Origin: JACMLX01 sp031374935
GTDB lineage: Bacteria > Gemmatimonadota > Gemmatimonadetes > Gemmatimonadales > Gemmatimonadaceae
Assembly (NCBI GenBank): GCA_031374935.1
Contig: JANMHB010000110.1
Coordinates: 1-64,000, forward strand
Direction of reading: 5' to 3'
DNA: 64,000 nt
This document shows, piece after piece, positions 8,936 through 18,194 of the stretch. A model generated the notes under the pieces. That model ran no database searches. It was not told where the DNA came from and saw only the letters and a list, made by a program, of their open reading frames with translations. Made by a program: the position numbers and the translations under genes. The stretch's first letter is position 1, and each line of letters begins with the position of its first letter.

Positions 8936-10996
8936 ATGCCGACTTACACGCAGGACACGCGCCCCTTTCGGCTGCAGACGCCGCTCGGGAAGGATGTGCT
9001 GCTGTGCACCAGCTGGAGTTGCAGCGAGTCGGTGTCGTCGTTGTTCGAACTCCGGATCGCGGCGCAGAGTGAGCGTGGCGACATCAAGCCGAACGAGCTG
9101 CTGCTCAAGACGGTGTCGCTGCACTGCAAGCCGGAAGGTGGTCACGAACGGTGGTTTACCGGCATCGTGCGACACGTCGAACGCCCGGCGGCTGCAGATA
9201 GTCGGCTGACGGACTATGTGCTGCACGTCGTGCCGCCGGCGTGGCTGCTCGCGCTTGGCACGGGCTATCAGGTCCATCAGGATCAGGACCTGAAGGCGCT
9301 GCTGGGAGAGGTGCTCACCGGGATGCCGGCGAAGTGGGAGCTCCAGGGCACGTTCCATCCCGCGCCGAGCCGCACCCGGTACAATGAGTCACGCTGGGCC
9401 TTTGCCAATCGGCTCTTCGAGCGCGAGGGCATCTGGTACACCTTCACGCACACCGCCAGCGCCTGCACCACGCTGATCGCAAACTCGATGGCCTCTGCCG
9501 TGGTGCAGAACGGTGTCACCGAACTCCGCGACACCAGCTGGGACATGAATGCGAGGCTGGTCAGCTTCAGCACGCGACAGGAACCGTTCATCAAGAAGGT
9601 GGTGGTCGGCACATCCCAGCAGGCCCTGTTCGGCAAGGACAATCGCGAAGAGGCACTGGCGACCGCCTTCCCGGCATCACCGGGTGACTGGCCACTCGAT
9701 CCATCGAGCTTTCCGGCGGCCTTCGAAACGCAGCTCTACGAGTACGTCACCGGTGGCAGTTTCGACGCCGCGAACAAGGGCGGTGGCGAGACCGCATCCG
9801 AACTCTCGAAGATCGTGCAGGCACTGCGCGATCAGGCCAAGCTGCACGCGCAGACCGAGACGGCGTCGTCATCACGCTTGATTGGCTCCAGCACGGCCAG
9901 CGGGTTGGCCGCGGGCGCAAAGGTCGCCATCAACTGTGCCGGTCAGGCCGACGCCAACGGACAGTACTTCGTGACGTCGGTGCAACACCGCGGCGAGAAC
10001 GGCAGCTACGTCGGCGGCGACAGCAGCGCGTCGACGTACACCAATGAGTTTGCCTGCATCCCGCACAGTGTGGTGTACCGACCACCGCGGGTGACCCCGT
10101 GGCCGGCGGTGCAGGGGATGCACGTGGCCACCGTCGTCGGCCCGAGCGGCGAAGAGATCTTCACCGACAAGTTCGGTCGTATCCGCGTGGTGTTCGAGTG
10201 GAATCGCGACGCCGTGGCGCCAAATGGTCCGGGTGACGCGTGCTGGGTGCGCGTGGCGCAGCTCACCGCGGGGCCGGGCTGGGGCTCCTTCTTTCTCCCA
10301 CGCATCGGCCATCAGGTGCTGGTCAGTTTCCTCGGTGGCGATCCCGATCAACCGGTGGTCGTTGGCAGTCTGTACAACGACGTCAACATGCCGCAGATCA
10401 AGTTGCCCGACGACAGGACGCAGACGGCGATGCGCACGCGCTCGTCGCCAAAAGGCACGGCCGAGATGTACAACGAACTGCGCTTCGAGGACAAGAAGGA
10501 TGCCGAGCAGGTGCACTTTCAGGCGCAGAAGGACTTCATCGGTCTGATCAAGCACGACTCCACACTGACGGTGAAGGAAGGCAACCAGACCGTCACGGTG
10601 GAGAAGGGTGACCAGTCACTCACGATCACCAAGGGCAAGCTCACCATCACCGTCGAGCAGAACCATGCCACGACGGTGAAGCAGGGCGACATGACCACCG
10701 AGGTCAAGACGGGGAAATTCAGCCTCGAGGCCTCGAAGGATGTGGCACTCAAGTCGAAGACCGCGAAGATGTTGCTGGAGGCCATGGCCGACATCAGCGT
10801 GAAGAGTTCCAGCGGCAAGATCGAGATTTCGGCGCCGATGTCGATTGAACTGAAGTGCGGTGGCAGCTCGATCAAGATCTCGCCGACCGGTGTGGAGATC
10901 ACGGGACCGCAGTTCAAGGCCTCCGGGAGCGCGATGGCCGAGGTGTCGGGCGGTGGGATGCTGACGCTGAAGGGCGGCGTCGTGATGATCAACTGA
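8936..10996 (+). CDS. vgrG: T6SS spike protein VgrG (TssI)
   Basis: A 686-residue VgrG. The N-terminal gp27-like part includes 'RWFTGIVRHVER' and 'LGTGYQVHQDQDLKALLGEVL'. The central gp5-OB region has 'GPSGEEIFTDKFGRIRVVFEWNRD', 'CWVRVAQLTAGPGWGSFFLPRIGHQVLVSFLGGDPDQPVVVGSLYN' spread over about 400-480. The C-terminal third is a beta-helix of repeated short strands (TVKEGNQTVTVEKGDQSLTI…). It stops at '…GGVVMIN' with no added enzymatic domain, so effectors are expected to be carried by separate cargo proteins. Its stop overlaps the next start (TGATG at 10994-10998). Confidence 0.95.
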   Translation: MPTYTQDTRPFRLQTPLGKDVLLCTSWSCSESVSSLFELRIAAQSERGDIKPNELLLKTVSLHCKPEGGHERWFTGIVRHVERPAAADSRLTDYVLHVVPPAWLLALGTGYQVHQDQDLKALLGEVLTGMPAKWELQGTFHPAPSRTRYNESRWAFANRLFEREGIWYTFTHTASACTTLIANSMASAVVQNGVTELRDTSWDMNARLVSFSTRQEPFIKKVVVGTSQQALFGKDNREEALATAFPASPGDWPLDPSSFPAAFETQLYEYVTGGSFDAANKGGGETASELSKIVQALRDQAKLHAQTETASSSRLIGSSTASGLAAGAKVAINCAGQADANGQYFVTSVQHRGENGSYVGGDSSASTYTNEFACIPHSVVYRPPRVTPWPAVQGMHVATVVGPSGEEIFTDKFGRIRVVFEWNRDAVAPNGPGDACWVRVAQLTAGPGWGSFFLPRIGHQVLVSFLGGDPDQPVVVGSLYNDVNMPQIKLPDDRTQTAMRTRSSPKGTAEMYNELRFEDKKDAEQVHFQAQKDFIGLIKHDSTLTVKEGNQTVTVEKGDQSLTITKGKLTITVEQNHATTVKQGDMTTEVKTGKFSLEASKDVALKSKTAKMLLEAMADISVKSSSGKIEISAPMSIELKCGGSSIKISPTGVEITGPQFKASGSAMAEVSGGGMLTLKGGVVMIN

Positions 10997-11667
10997 TGAG
11001 CACCTCCATGAACTCCTCGGCCAACACCACCCTCGATCCGCAGACGGCGATCGGCTTCGTGGTGGACAGTGCGGGCGTGACAGAAGCGTGGCGCGAAATC
11101 GCACATTGCACCGACGATCCCTCCGCACTGGTGGAGTCGCTGGTGAGCGCTGGGCTCACCACCGAAGCGATCCGGTGTATCGCCGTGGCCATCCCCGCGC
11201 GCCAGAACGTCTGGTGGGCCTGGGTGTCGGCGCGCCACACGCTGGTTGGTGCAGCGGCAGACGGTGTGAAGGATTCGCCGCGATTGCACGAGCTGCTCGG
11301 GATGATCGAGCAGTGGATCGCGGCCCCCGATGATCAGAAGCGACGGGCCATCTGGGCCGCCGCACAGTCACTGGGCATCAAGCATCCGGTGACGCTGGCT
11401 GCGGCCGCGCTCTACTTCAGCGGCGGCAGCATCGCTGAAGCCGAGGGCGCCGCACCCGTGCCCGCGCCTCCGGGGATGGTGGCGACGTTCGTGGCCGCCA
11501 CGGTCACCGTGTCGACCTTGCAGGGGCCACCGGAGCAGATGGACGATCGCGTGCGCGCCAGTCTGGCGCAGGGCACGGAAATCGTGTCCAAGCTTGGCGG
11601 ATGGATTCACTCCATCAGTCACGTGCGTCAGGAACTCGGCGCACAGCGCCAATCGCAGGGGGCCTGA
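10996..11667 (+). CDS. T6SS spike-linked protein of unknown function (DUF6931-like)
   Basis: Starts at the ATG overlapping the vgrG stop and ends overlapping the PAAR start, giving 223 residues. The most conserved-looking segment is 'AIPARQNVWWAWVSARHTL' (about 68-86), reminiscent of proteins catalogued as DUF6931 that occur in T6SS loci; that link is from memory and unverified. The sequence looks mostly helical, with a hydrophobic 'VTLAAAALYFSGGSIAEAEGA' stretch and a P/A-rich linker before 'GMVATFVAATVTVSTLQG'. Lying translationally coupled between VgrG and PAAR is the usual place for a spike adaptor or chaperone (compare DUF4123, DUF2169, DUF1795), so an adaptor role is inferred; no enzymatic motif is visible. 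Confidence 0.6.
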   Translation: MSTSMNSSANTTLDPQTAIGFVVDSAGVTEAWREIAHCTDDPSALVESLVSAGLTTEAIRCIAVAIPARQNVWWAWVSARHTLVGAAADGVKDSPRLHELLGMIEQWIAAPDDQKRRAIWAAAQSLGIKHPVTLAAAALYFSGGSIAEAEGAAPVPAPPGMVATFVAATVTVSTLQGPPEQMDDRVRASLAQGTEIVSKLGGWIHSISHVRQELGAQRQSQGA

Positions 11668-11960
11668 TGGGCATGCCAGCGGCACGGATCACCGATCCAC
11701 ACGTCTGTCCGATGGTCACCGTGCTCGTGCCGCACGTTGGTGGCCCCATCCTGCCGCCTGGCGTACCGACCGTGATGATCTGCGGACTTCCCGCTGCGAC
11801 GATGACGTCGCAGTGTGTGTGCGTCGGGCCGCCCAGCCTGGTGATCAAGGGCTCGGCCACCGTCTTGATCGGCAAGAAGCCGGCGGCGCGGTTGCTCGAC
11901 AACACGGCGCACGGCGGCATGATCGTGATGGGCGCGCCGACGGTGTTGATCGGCGGCTGA
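11667..11960 (+). CDS. PAAR-domain spike tip protein
   Basis: A 97-residue protein beginning MGMPAARITDPHVCPMV, the standard PAAR opening (PAAR…D…H), with 'TSQCVCVGPPSLVIKGSATVLIGKKPAARLLDNTAHGG' containing the second conserved PAAR-like repeat. Histidine and cysteine residues suitable for zinc binding are present at the tip. PAAR proteins form a sharp cone on VgrG. It has no C-terminal extension, so it is a bare tip rather than a PAAR-fused toxin. The ATG overlaps the stop of the preceding gene. This is the last plus-strand T6SS gene; only 75 bases separate it from the convergent kinase gene. Confidence 0.92.
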   Translation: MGMPAARITDPHVCPMVTVLVPHVGGPILPPGVPTVMICGLPAATMTSQCVCVGPPSLVIKGSATVLIGKKPAARLLDNTAHGGMIVMGAPTVLIGG

Positions 11961-12035
11961 GCCCCCATGGGCGGTCGGCATGCCGCTCAGGATCGATCAG
12001 TCACACCGGACCCGTAAGCACGGTGCGCTTGCGCC

Positions 12036-13727
12036 TCAGCGCGCCTGCACCCGCACCGTCTGCCCAACGAACCGCACCCGCATCGGCCACCGGCCTTTCC
12101 GCCGCGCCGCGCCAACGCGAATCGGGGCCGCGTTCTGCAGCGCGGTCGATGCGTTCTCGTCGTACACCGCTTCTTCCGACAGCTTGCCGGGACGCACCGA
12201 TGCAAACTGCCCCGCCTGATCGACCACCACGTCGAAGTCGGCGCGGAGATCGGAAATCTCGTCGCCGTACTCTTTCGTGACATCCTTCAGGTAAAAGCGC
12301 CACGTCGCTGCGACCGCACCGGCCAGCGCACGACGCACCGCCTCAGTGCCCTTCGCCTCGGCTGCGCGTGTCGCCTCGTCGATGGCGGCATTGGCATCAG
12401 GCACGGGCGCTGATGACGGCGCTGCGGGCGCCTGCGGCGCCGCCGGGAGGGGCGTGGTTGGTGGAGCGGTCGACGCAGGTGCCGAAGGTGTGACGGGCGC
12501 GTCACCGGTGCCGCTGGCACCTCCGGATGTGGCGGCCGCCACCGGCTCGGCAGTCACGGGCACACTCGTCGCCGCGTCGGGACTGCCGCTCGTCTTCATG
12601 AAGACCACCGCGGCTACGACCGCGAGGATCAGTGCAGGCACCGCCACCAGTGGCCAGCGCGGCGATGCCGCAGGCGCAGGCTGTCTGTGGTGGTCGATCA
12701 GCTCGGTGCGTACTGGCGGTGCGGCCGGCGTGCCCGCTGGCGGCGTGGGCACCCGCGGCGCGGATGGCGCCGACGTCGCGGCCACGGGAACCTCGGGGAT
12801 CGCCGCCGAGCCGCCGGTGGTCTGCTGCAGCAGCCGCTCGCCTGAATCGATGATGCCGCGAAGTCCGGCCGTCGACGGCGTGCGGCGACGGTGGATCACA
12901 TCGCCAAACAGACAGACTCGCAGTGCATCGGACATGGCCTTCGCGCCGGGCCAGCGATCATCACGGTGTTTCGCCAGTGCACGCGACACGATGCCGATCA
13001 CCTCCGGTGGCACGCCACGGGCTTCGAGCGGTCCCATGTCGGCGCCGGTATTCACCAGCTGATACATCAGTTCCGCAAAGTTCTCGCGATCGAAGGCCGG
13101 CCGACCCGCCATCATTTCATACAGCAACAGCCCCACGGCATGGACGTCGACGCGCGCGTCGAGCTCTTCACCGCGGAGTTGCTCTGGTGCCATGTAGCGC
13201 GGTGTGCCGATCACGGCGCCGGTCATCGTCAGGTTTTTCTCGCCGCGGCCGGTGCCGGTGCGCTTGGCAATGCCGAAGTCGAGCACCTTGGCCAGTCCAT
13301 CTTCCGTGACCATCACGTTCGACGGCTTCAGGTCACGGTGGACCAGGCCGGTGCGATGTGCCGCGCTCAGCCCATCACAGATCTGCGCTGCCAGGTCCAG
13401 CGAATCCTCGATCGGGAGTGCGCCATCCCGCTCGAGGCGGTCGGCCAGCGTCTCGCCTTCGACGTGCTCCATCACGATCAGCGTGCGGCCCGCATCTTCG
13501 AGATAGTCGAATACGCGCACCACGTTGGTGTGCTGGATCGCCGCCGCCGCGCGCGCCTCGCGCTCGAGCCGCAGGCCAAGCTGCGTATCGGTGGCGTCGG
13601 GCAGCACGATCTTCACCGCCACCGAGCGTTGCAGTCGCTCGTCGGTGGCCAGCCAGACCTGTCCCATGGCCCCTGATCCGAGCAGGCGGTGGAGCCGGAA
13701 CCGGCCCCCGATCAATGCAGATTCCAC
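12036..13727 (-). CDS. Transmembrane Ser/Thr protein kinase (PknB-like)
   Basis: A 563-residue protein. The Hanks-type kinase domain (about 10-270) has glycine loop GSGAMG (17-22), VAVK lysine 39, HRDLKPSN with catalytic D132, DFG at 150-152 and APEQLRG. A P/A-rich linker is followed by one membrane segment (WPLVAVPALILAVVAAVVF, near 355-378), another P/A/T-rich stretch, and an extracytoplasmic C-terminal domain of about 110 residues (AVAATWRFYLKDVTKEYGDEISDLRADFDVVV) that may sense a signal. It starts 6 bases after the Ig-like protein stop, so the two are an operon. It is convergent with the T6SS cluster; kinases such as PpkA control T6SS elsewhere, but no FHA partner is visible here, so that link is only contextual. 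Confidence 0.92.
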   Translation of the reverse strand: MESALIGGRFRLHRLLGSGAMGQVWLATDERLQRSVAVKIVLPDATDTQLGLRLEREARAAAAIQHTNVVRVFDYLEDAGRTLIVMEHVEGETLADRLERDGALPIEDSLDLAAQICDGLSAAHRTGLVHRDLKPSNVMVTEDGLAKVLDFGIAKRTGTGRGEKNLTMTGAVIGTPRYMAPEQLRGEELDARVDVHAVGLLLYEMMAGRPAFDRENFAELMYQLVNTGADMGPLEARGVPPEVIGIVSRALAKHRDDRWPGAKAMSDALRVCLFGDVIHRRRTPSTAGLRGIIDSGERLLQQTTGGSAAIPEVPVAATSAPSAPRVPTPPAGTPAAPPVRTELIDHHRQPAPAASPRWPLVAVPALILAVVAAVVFMKTSGSPDAATSVPVTAEPVAAATSGGASGTGDAPVTPSAPASTAPPTTPLPAAPQAPAAPSSAPVPDANAAIDEATRAAEAKGTEAVRRALAGAVAATWRFYLKDVTKEYGDEISDLRADFDVVVDQAGQFASVRPGKLSEEAVYDENASTALQNAAPIRVGAARRKGRWPMRVRFVGQTVRVQAR

Positions 13728-13733
13728 CGTGAC

Positions 13734-16055
13734 TCAATCAGAACGGACAGTGACGAAATCCTTCTCGTTCAGCAACAGCAACACCTTGGGGTCGGCGCCG
13801 TCGAGCGCAACGCGCAGCACCACCAGCGCCGGCCCCGACGCACCGGGCCACGAGCGCACCCGCGCCACAACGATAACCGACCCGTCATCAGATCCGGCGC
13901 TGATGTCGGTGATCACCAGGCCGGCGGGCACGCGAATCGGGGTCGGGGTCTGCACCTGGTCGGTGCCGACGGTGACCCACTGCAGCGTGCCCGGACGCGT
14001 CCGGGAGGACGAATCGACGGCCAGCAGCACACGCCCGTCGCGCAGGTGCGCAATCAGCTCCTCGCGTGGCTTGCCGTTGGTGAGCATCATCACCGCGCCC
14101 GCCCTGACGCGCACCAGATCCACCTGTCCGCCACTTTCGAACCGCACCAGGATGCCGGAGGAGTCGGCGTCGGCGCTCGGATAGCGGAATTTCGAACTCG
14201 AGCCCGACGCCAGCACCGTCATCTCGCGGGTGTCGACCATCACACGAATCACGGAGCTGATCTTCGGATCGCGCCCCGCCATCAGCACTGCCTTGCCGTC
14301 CTTCGTCCAGGCAGGGTCTGAGCTGCTGATCGTGTCGGGGCTCAGGTTCTTCCAGTTCAGGCCATCGGCATCGACGCTCACCACCCGCGACTGATTGGCC
14401 TTGTCCAGCGGTTCGTAGGTCATCACGATCCGCGTGCGATCAGGTGACCAGACGGCCTGCGACACCAGCCCACTGTCAACCCGTGCCAGCAGCGTCGGTG
14501 TCGTGTCGTTGGCACCCACCAGCTGCCAGAGGCCGCGCACACCGCCGATCGATCCCGACACCAGTGCGCGACCGGTGACGAAGACCGTCACGGAATCTGC
14601 GCCTGCGCCAGGCTGCGCTGCGATGATCGTCGCGCGGCCCGGCGCCACGCCGCTCACGGTACCACTCGCGTCGACGGCGGCAATCTCCGGCGCCGTGGAG
14701 CTGAATCGGGCGGCAGTCGCCACGCCGAAGTCGCGCTGGTCGGGGCCGCGCAGCTGGACCACCAGCTTGCGGGTAGCGCCGGCGATCACGGATGTCACGT
14801 TGACGCCGAATGCCACTCGTGCGGCCTGCACGGTCAGCGGCCAGCTGATCGTCTCCATGCCTGGCGCATCGAGGGTCACGCGCGTCGTGCCCTCTCGGAT
14901 GCCGGCGACGACGCCACGGCCATCGATCCGCGCAACGGACGTATCGGCGATGCGCCACTGCAGTGTAGTGGTGGACAACAGCGTGCCCGCCGTGCTGAAT
15001 GGCTTGGCCTCGATTCCCGTCGAGCCGCCGGTGCCGACGGTCAACATCGAGCCCTGTGCCGGAATCGTCTCGACCTTGGCGATGCGCGGGTTGACGCGCA
15101 CCGGAATGGCGCGGGTGATCCCGTAGCCATCCACGATCAGCGTCGCATCACCGGCATCCAGTGCCTGCACGATGCCCGCCGTCGGACTCAGCACGCGCAG
15201 CACCGCCGGATCGGTGGTGCGCCAGGTGAGATTCTGCGTCACTTTCCGGCGGCCCTGTCCGGGCACGAGCAGCGACACCGTGTCCATGCCACCCGAGACG
15301 AGAAAGACGGAATCGGGGTCGGGCACCAGCACCGCCTCGCCCACCGACACCGGCACGGAGTTCGTGATCGAGGTGCCGTACCGGCCACCGAGTGTGCCGT
15401 TGCCCGGCACCACGCCGATCACTTCACTCGAATTCGGATCGAGCGCAATGGCGGCGCCGAACGTGTTCCACACCACGTCACGCGTTTCGGCCTGCGTGCC
15501 ATCGGCATATACGAGGCGGAAGCTTGGCCGGAATCGTTCGCCAGGCAGCAGCTGGATGTTGATCGGCTGGATCGTGGCACCTACCGGTGTCTGCGCCGGC
15601 GGCGTCGTGCTCACGATCGCGGGTGGCGCCGGCACGGTGGCGGCACTGGCTGGTGGTGTTGCGGCAGCAACCGTCGCCACGGCAGGCGGTGAGACAACTG
15701 GCGCGCCGGCGCCTGCACTGACGATCACGGTGACGGTGACGCGTCGTGCGGGTGTGCCTGCCCGGACCACGATGTCCGTGCGACCGGCGCGTAGTGCCCG
15801 AACGGCGCCTTTGGTGCTGACTGACACCATCGTCGAGTCGGCGCTGCTGAACGATACCGGCACCAGATCCTGCGAAATCGGACGGCTCAGTTCGTCCTGC
15901 AGTTCCACCGTGATCTGGCCGTTGCCACCCGCCTCGAGCCGGAGCATGATCGGCGAGACGAGCAGCTTCGTCACCGCCTGCGCCTGAGCTGTGGCCGTTA
16001 CACACGCGAGCAGCAAGCCTGCCAGTAGCGCGTTCCACGATTTCGTGCACTTCAT
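13734..16055 (-). CDS. Secreted Ig-like (BIG2) and beta-propeller-like protein
   Basis: A 773-residue exported protein. Signal peptide: MKCTKSWNALLAGLLLACVT with a cleavage site near AQAQA. Several Ig-like group 2 domains follow, each with 'V…A…G…V…G…A…I' strands such as 'STKGAVRALRAGRTDIVVRAG', 'SPTAGIVQALDAGDATLIVDG', 'DGRGVVAGIREGTTRVTLDA' and 'DASGTVSGVAPGRATIIAA'. The C-terminal 250 residues resemble a TolB/WD40-like propeller ('AVWSPDRTRIVMTY', 'DPAWTKDGKAVLMAG'). A P/A/V-rich linker lies near residues 120-155. It is the first gene of an operon with the membrane Ser/Thr kinase, whose outer domain it might meet in the periplasm; this is inference. Precise function unknown. Confidence 0.75.
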   Translation of the reverse strand: MKCTKSWNALLAGLLLACVTATAQAQAVTKLLVSPIMLRLEAGGNGQITVELQDELSRPISQDLVPVSFSSADSTMVSVSTKGAVRALRAGRTDIVVRAGTPARRVTVTVIVSAGAGAPVVSPPAVATVAAATPPASAATVPAPPAIVSTTPPAQTPVGATIQPINIQLLPGERFRPSFRLVYADGTQAETRDVVWNTFGAAIALDPNSSEVIGVVPGNGTLGGRYGTSITNSVPVSVGEAVLVPDPDSVFLVSGGMDTVSLLVPGQGRRKVTQNLTWRTTDPAVLRVLSPTAGIVQALDAGDATLIVDGYGITRAIPVRVNPRIAKVETIPAQGSMLTVGTGGSTGIEAKPFSTAGTLLSTTTLQWRIADTSVARIDGRGVVAGIREGTTRVTLDAPGMETISWPLTVQAARVAFGVNVTSVIAGATRKLVVQLRGPDQRDFGVATAARFSSTAPEIAAVDASGTVSGVAPGRATIIAAQPGAGADSVTVFVTGRALVSGSIGGVRGLWQLVGANDTTPTLLARVDSGLVSQAVWSPDRTRIVMTYEPLDKANQSRVVSVDADGLNWKNLSPDTISSSDPAWTKDGKAVLMAGRDPKISSVIRVMVDTREMTVLASGSSSKFRYPSADADSSGILVRFESGGQVDLVRVRAGAVMMLTNGKPREELIAHLRDGRVLLAVDSSSRTRPGTLQWVTVGTDQVQTPTPIRVPAGLVITDISAGSDDGSVIVVARVRSWPGASGPALVVLRVALDGADPKVLLLLNEKDFVTVRSD

Positions 16056-16328
16056 GGAGCAGGAGTCCGCGGTTCAGCGATGTATGCCAAAAGGACGTTG
16101 TCTCTGCGACAGGTCCAAGGAATGCTGCAGTCAGTCCCACCAACGGCCACTGCCGACGAGTTCGCTGGCCAGAATGCGTTGCCGGGCGGTCACGGGGCCA
16201 CGTCGTCGCCGCAATCGCCTCAGCTGTGGGATGTAAAGGAAAGCTACGGGTCTTCGCGGGATCATTCCAGCGGGAACGCGAGGTTTCGCTTGGTTTGTGT
16301 CGGGGCGGCGGGCCTGGACCCCGCCGGG

Positions 16329-17054
16329 TCAGCCGAGCTGCGCCCGGACATCCCCAAGCCGGTCGCGCGCCACCCGCACGCGAACCCCCGACTGCAGCAC
16401 CACCGTCGGATCAGCCGTTCCGGTCGCATCCAGGCTGACGATCGCTGCTGAGCGCACCAGCGCCGACCGATGGACCCGGAGGAACCCCGATGCCCCGAGC
16501 CGACTCTCCAGCCGGTGCATCCGCTCGCGCAGCATCCAGGCGCGCTGCGCCGTGTGCAGCCACAGATAATACCCATCCGCCTGGACCCACTCGATGTCAC
16601 GGATCGGGACGAGATGGACCGTCCCCCGTTCCGGTACCAGCAGTCGATCGCCGGAGTCTGGGTCAAGCCGGGAGCGCTTTACGCGCTCGACCGCGTCGGC
16701 GAGTCGGGCGCGCCGGACCGGCTTGAGCACGAAGTCCACCACGTCGGCCGCGTATGCCTCCACCGCAAAGTGCGGATGGGCGCTGACGAATACGACCCGC
16801 ACCCCAGGCGACACCTCGCGCAGCGCGCGTGCCACCGCCAGCCCGTCCGTACTCGGCATCGACACATCGGTGAAGCAGGCAGCCGGCCGCAGCGTCGCGC
16901 AGGCGTCGATGGCGGCAACCCCCGAGCGCGCCACCGCCACCACATCACACCCGAGGCGCCGCAGCTCCGCCGCCAGCGACTCGGCCGCCACCGGCTCGTC
17001 GTCCGCCACCACCACACGAAGCGCAGGATACGACGTCGTTGCCGACGAAATCAT
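16329..17054 (-). CDS. LytTR-family response regulator
   Basis: Chosen start is the ATG at 17054, giving 241 residues and a 4-base overlap with the histidine kinase stop; the open frame runs further upstream but without domain sequence. Receiver domain (about 12-130): acidic pocket VADDE, phospho-acceptor D63 in 'CFTDVSMPS', and conserved lysine in 'DFVLKPVRRARL'. The C-terminal LytTR DNA-binding domain (about 150-240) has 'IRDIEWVQADGYYLWLHT' and 'FLRVHRSALVR'. It pairs with the LytS-type kinase upstream. LytTR regulators bind paired imperfect repeats; no target site could be recognised by eye. Confidence 0.93.
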   Translation of the reverse strand: MISSATTSYPALRVVVADDEPVAAESLAAELRRLGCDVVAVARSGVAAIDACATLRPAACFTDVSMPSTDGLAVARALREVSPGVRVVFVSAHPHFAVEAYAADVVDFVLKPVRRARLADAVERVKRSRLDPDSGDRLLVPERGTVHLVPIRDIEWVQADGYYLWLHTAQRAWMLRERMHRLESRLGASGFLRVHRSALVRSAAIVSLDATGTADPTVVLQSGVRVRVARDRLGDVRAQLG

Positions 17055-18181
17055 GGCGCTGCCACTGGAATGATCAGTTCGGTCTGCGACCCGCCGACTC
17101 GCGTGGTGAGCCTCACGCTCGCCCGGCCGTCGTAGAGCAGCGCCAGCCGCCGCTCCACCGATGACAGCCCGAGCCCAAGGCCGCCGAACGGCGCCGGCGC
17201 TTCCGGCGCGCAGTCCACGTCGCCGTCCGGCCCGTCGGCGTCGACCGTCAGGTGCAGCGCCCCTGCCTTCCGCTCCACCGACAGGATCAGGTCGCCCGGG
17301 TCCACCCGACGCGAAATGCCATGCCGGATGGCGTTCTCCACCAGCGGCTGCCAGACCAGCGCCGGCAGCCGCGTGGTGCGCGCCGCCGGATCGAGCCGCC
17401 AAACGACCCGGAGCCGGTCACCAAGCCGCGCCTGTTCGATCGACAGATATCGCTCGACGATTTCGCGCTCGGCATCGAACGCCACCGCATCCCCCGACTC
17501 TGCCAGCGAAAAGCGCAGCAGCTCCCCCAGATCCGCCGCCACGTCGGCGGCACGCTCCCCTTCATTGCGCCGCGCCAGCCCCACCACCGTATTCAACGCG
17601 TTGAGCAGAAAATGCGGCTGCAATCGTGTGCGCAGTGTCTCCAGTTCGGCGCTCACCACCGATGCGTTCAGCAGCGCTTCACGATTCGCCGCCAGCTCGG
17701 CCTGATGACGCGCGCTCGTCCAGCTGCCGACGAGTGAGATCAGGCACAACGTCAGCGCATGCGTCGGCAACAGTGCCAGCGTCAACTCGACGCACGACAC
17801 GAAGGCGGAGTACGGCGACGGCGGCTGCAGCACCCGATAGATCAGGTTCGCGTTCGCGATCGTGGTACCGAGCGCCAGCAACGCCAGTCCGCCGAGTGCG
17901 CGCGCCTGCGAGTCGGTGAGCGACCAGCGGCGCGCGATCGGGCGTGCGCACGACAGCCAGACGACCATTGATCCGAGCTGCCAGTTGAACGCCACCCGTG
18001 CGCCCGGGATCAGCTTGAGGCGCTCGAACGCCTGATCGAGCGGCACAAATCCAAGCAGGCAACACACCACAACCGTCGCCGCCAGCCAGTGGAGCGGCGG
18101 ACCGGCGTCGGTTTTCGCTGCGGCGCGTGCGTCAGGAGTGGTCGTCACCGCGCGGTCGTCGTGGCGTGTGGCTGCTGCCAT
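17051..18181 (-). CDS. LytS/YehU-type sensor histidine kinase
   Basis: A 376-residue kinase. The N-terminal half has about four hydrophobic membrane segments (for example HWLAATVVVCCLLGFVP, ALGGLALLALGTTIANANLI, FVSCVELTLALLPTHALTLCLISLVG). The His_kinase domain contains 'LRTRLQPHFLLNALN' with phospho-acceptor H190, a HATPase N-box 'WQPLVENAIRHGI', and the G-box 'GGLGLGLSSVERRL'. This arrangement defines the LytS/YpdA group that partners LytTR regulators, and the partner gene overlaps its stop. It starts 13 bases after the stop of a small exported protein transcribed in the same direction, which may share the transcript. Confidence 0.93.
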   Translation of the reverse strand: MAAATRHDDRAVTTTPDARAAAKTDAGPPLHWLAATVVVCCLLGFVPLDQAFERLKLIPGARVAFNWQLGSMVVWLSCARPIARRWSLTDSQARALGGLALLALGTTIANANLIYRVLQPPSPYSAFVSCVELTLALLPTHALTLCLISLVGSWTSARHQAELAANREALLNASVVSAELETLRTRLQPHFLLNALNTVVGLARRNEGERAADVAADLGELLRFSLAESGDAVAFDAEREIVERYLSIEQARLGDRLRVVWRLDPAARTTRLPALVWQPLVENAIRHGISRRVDPGDLILSVERKAGALHLTVDADGPDGDVDCAPEAPAPFGGLGLGLSSVERRLALLYDGRASVRLTTRVGGSQTELIIPVAAP

Positions 18182-18194
18182 CAGGGGTGTCGTC

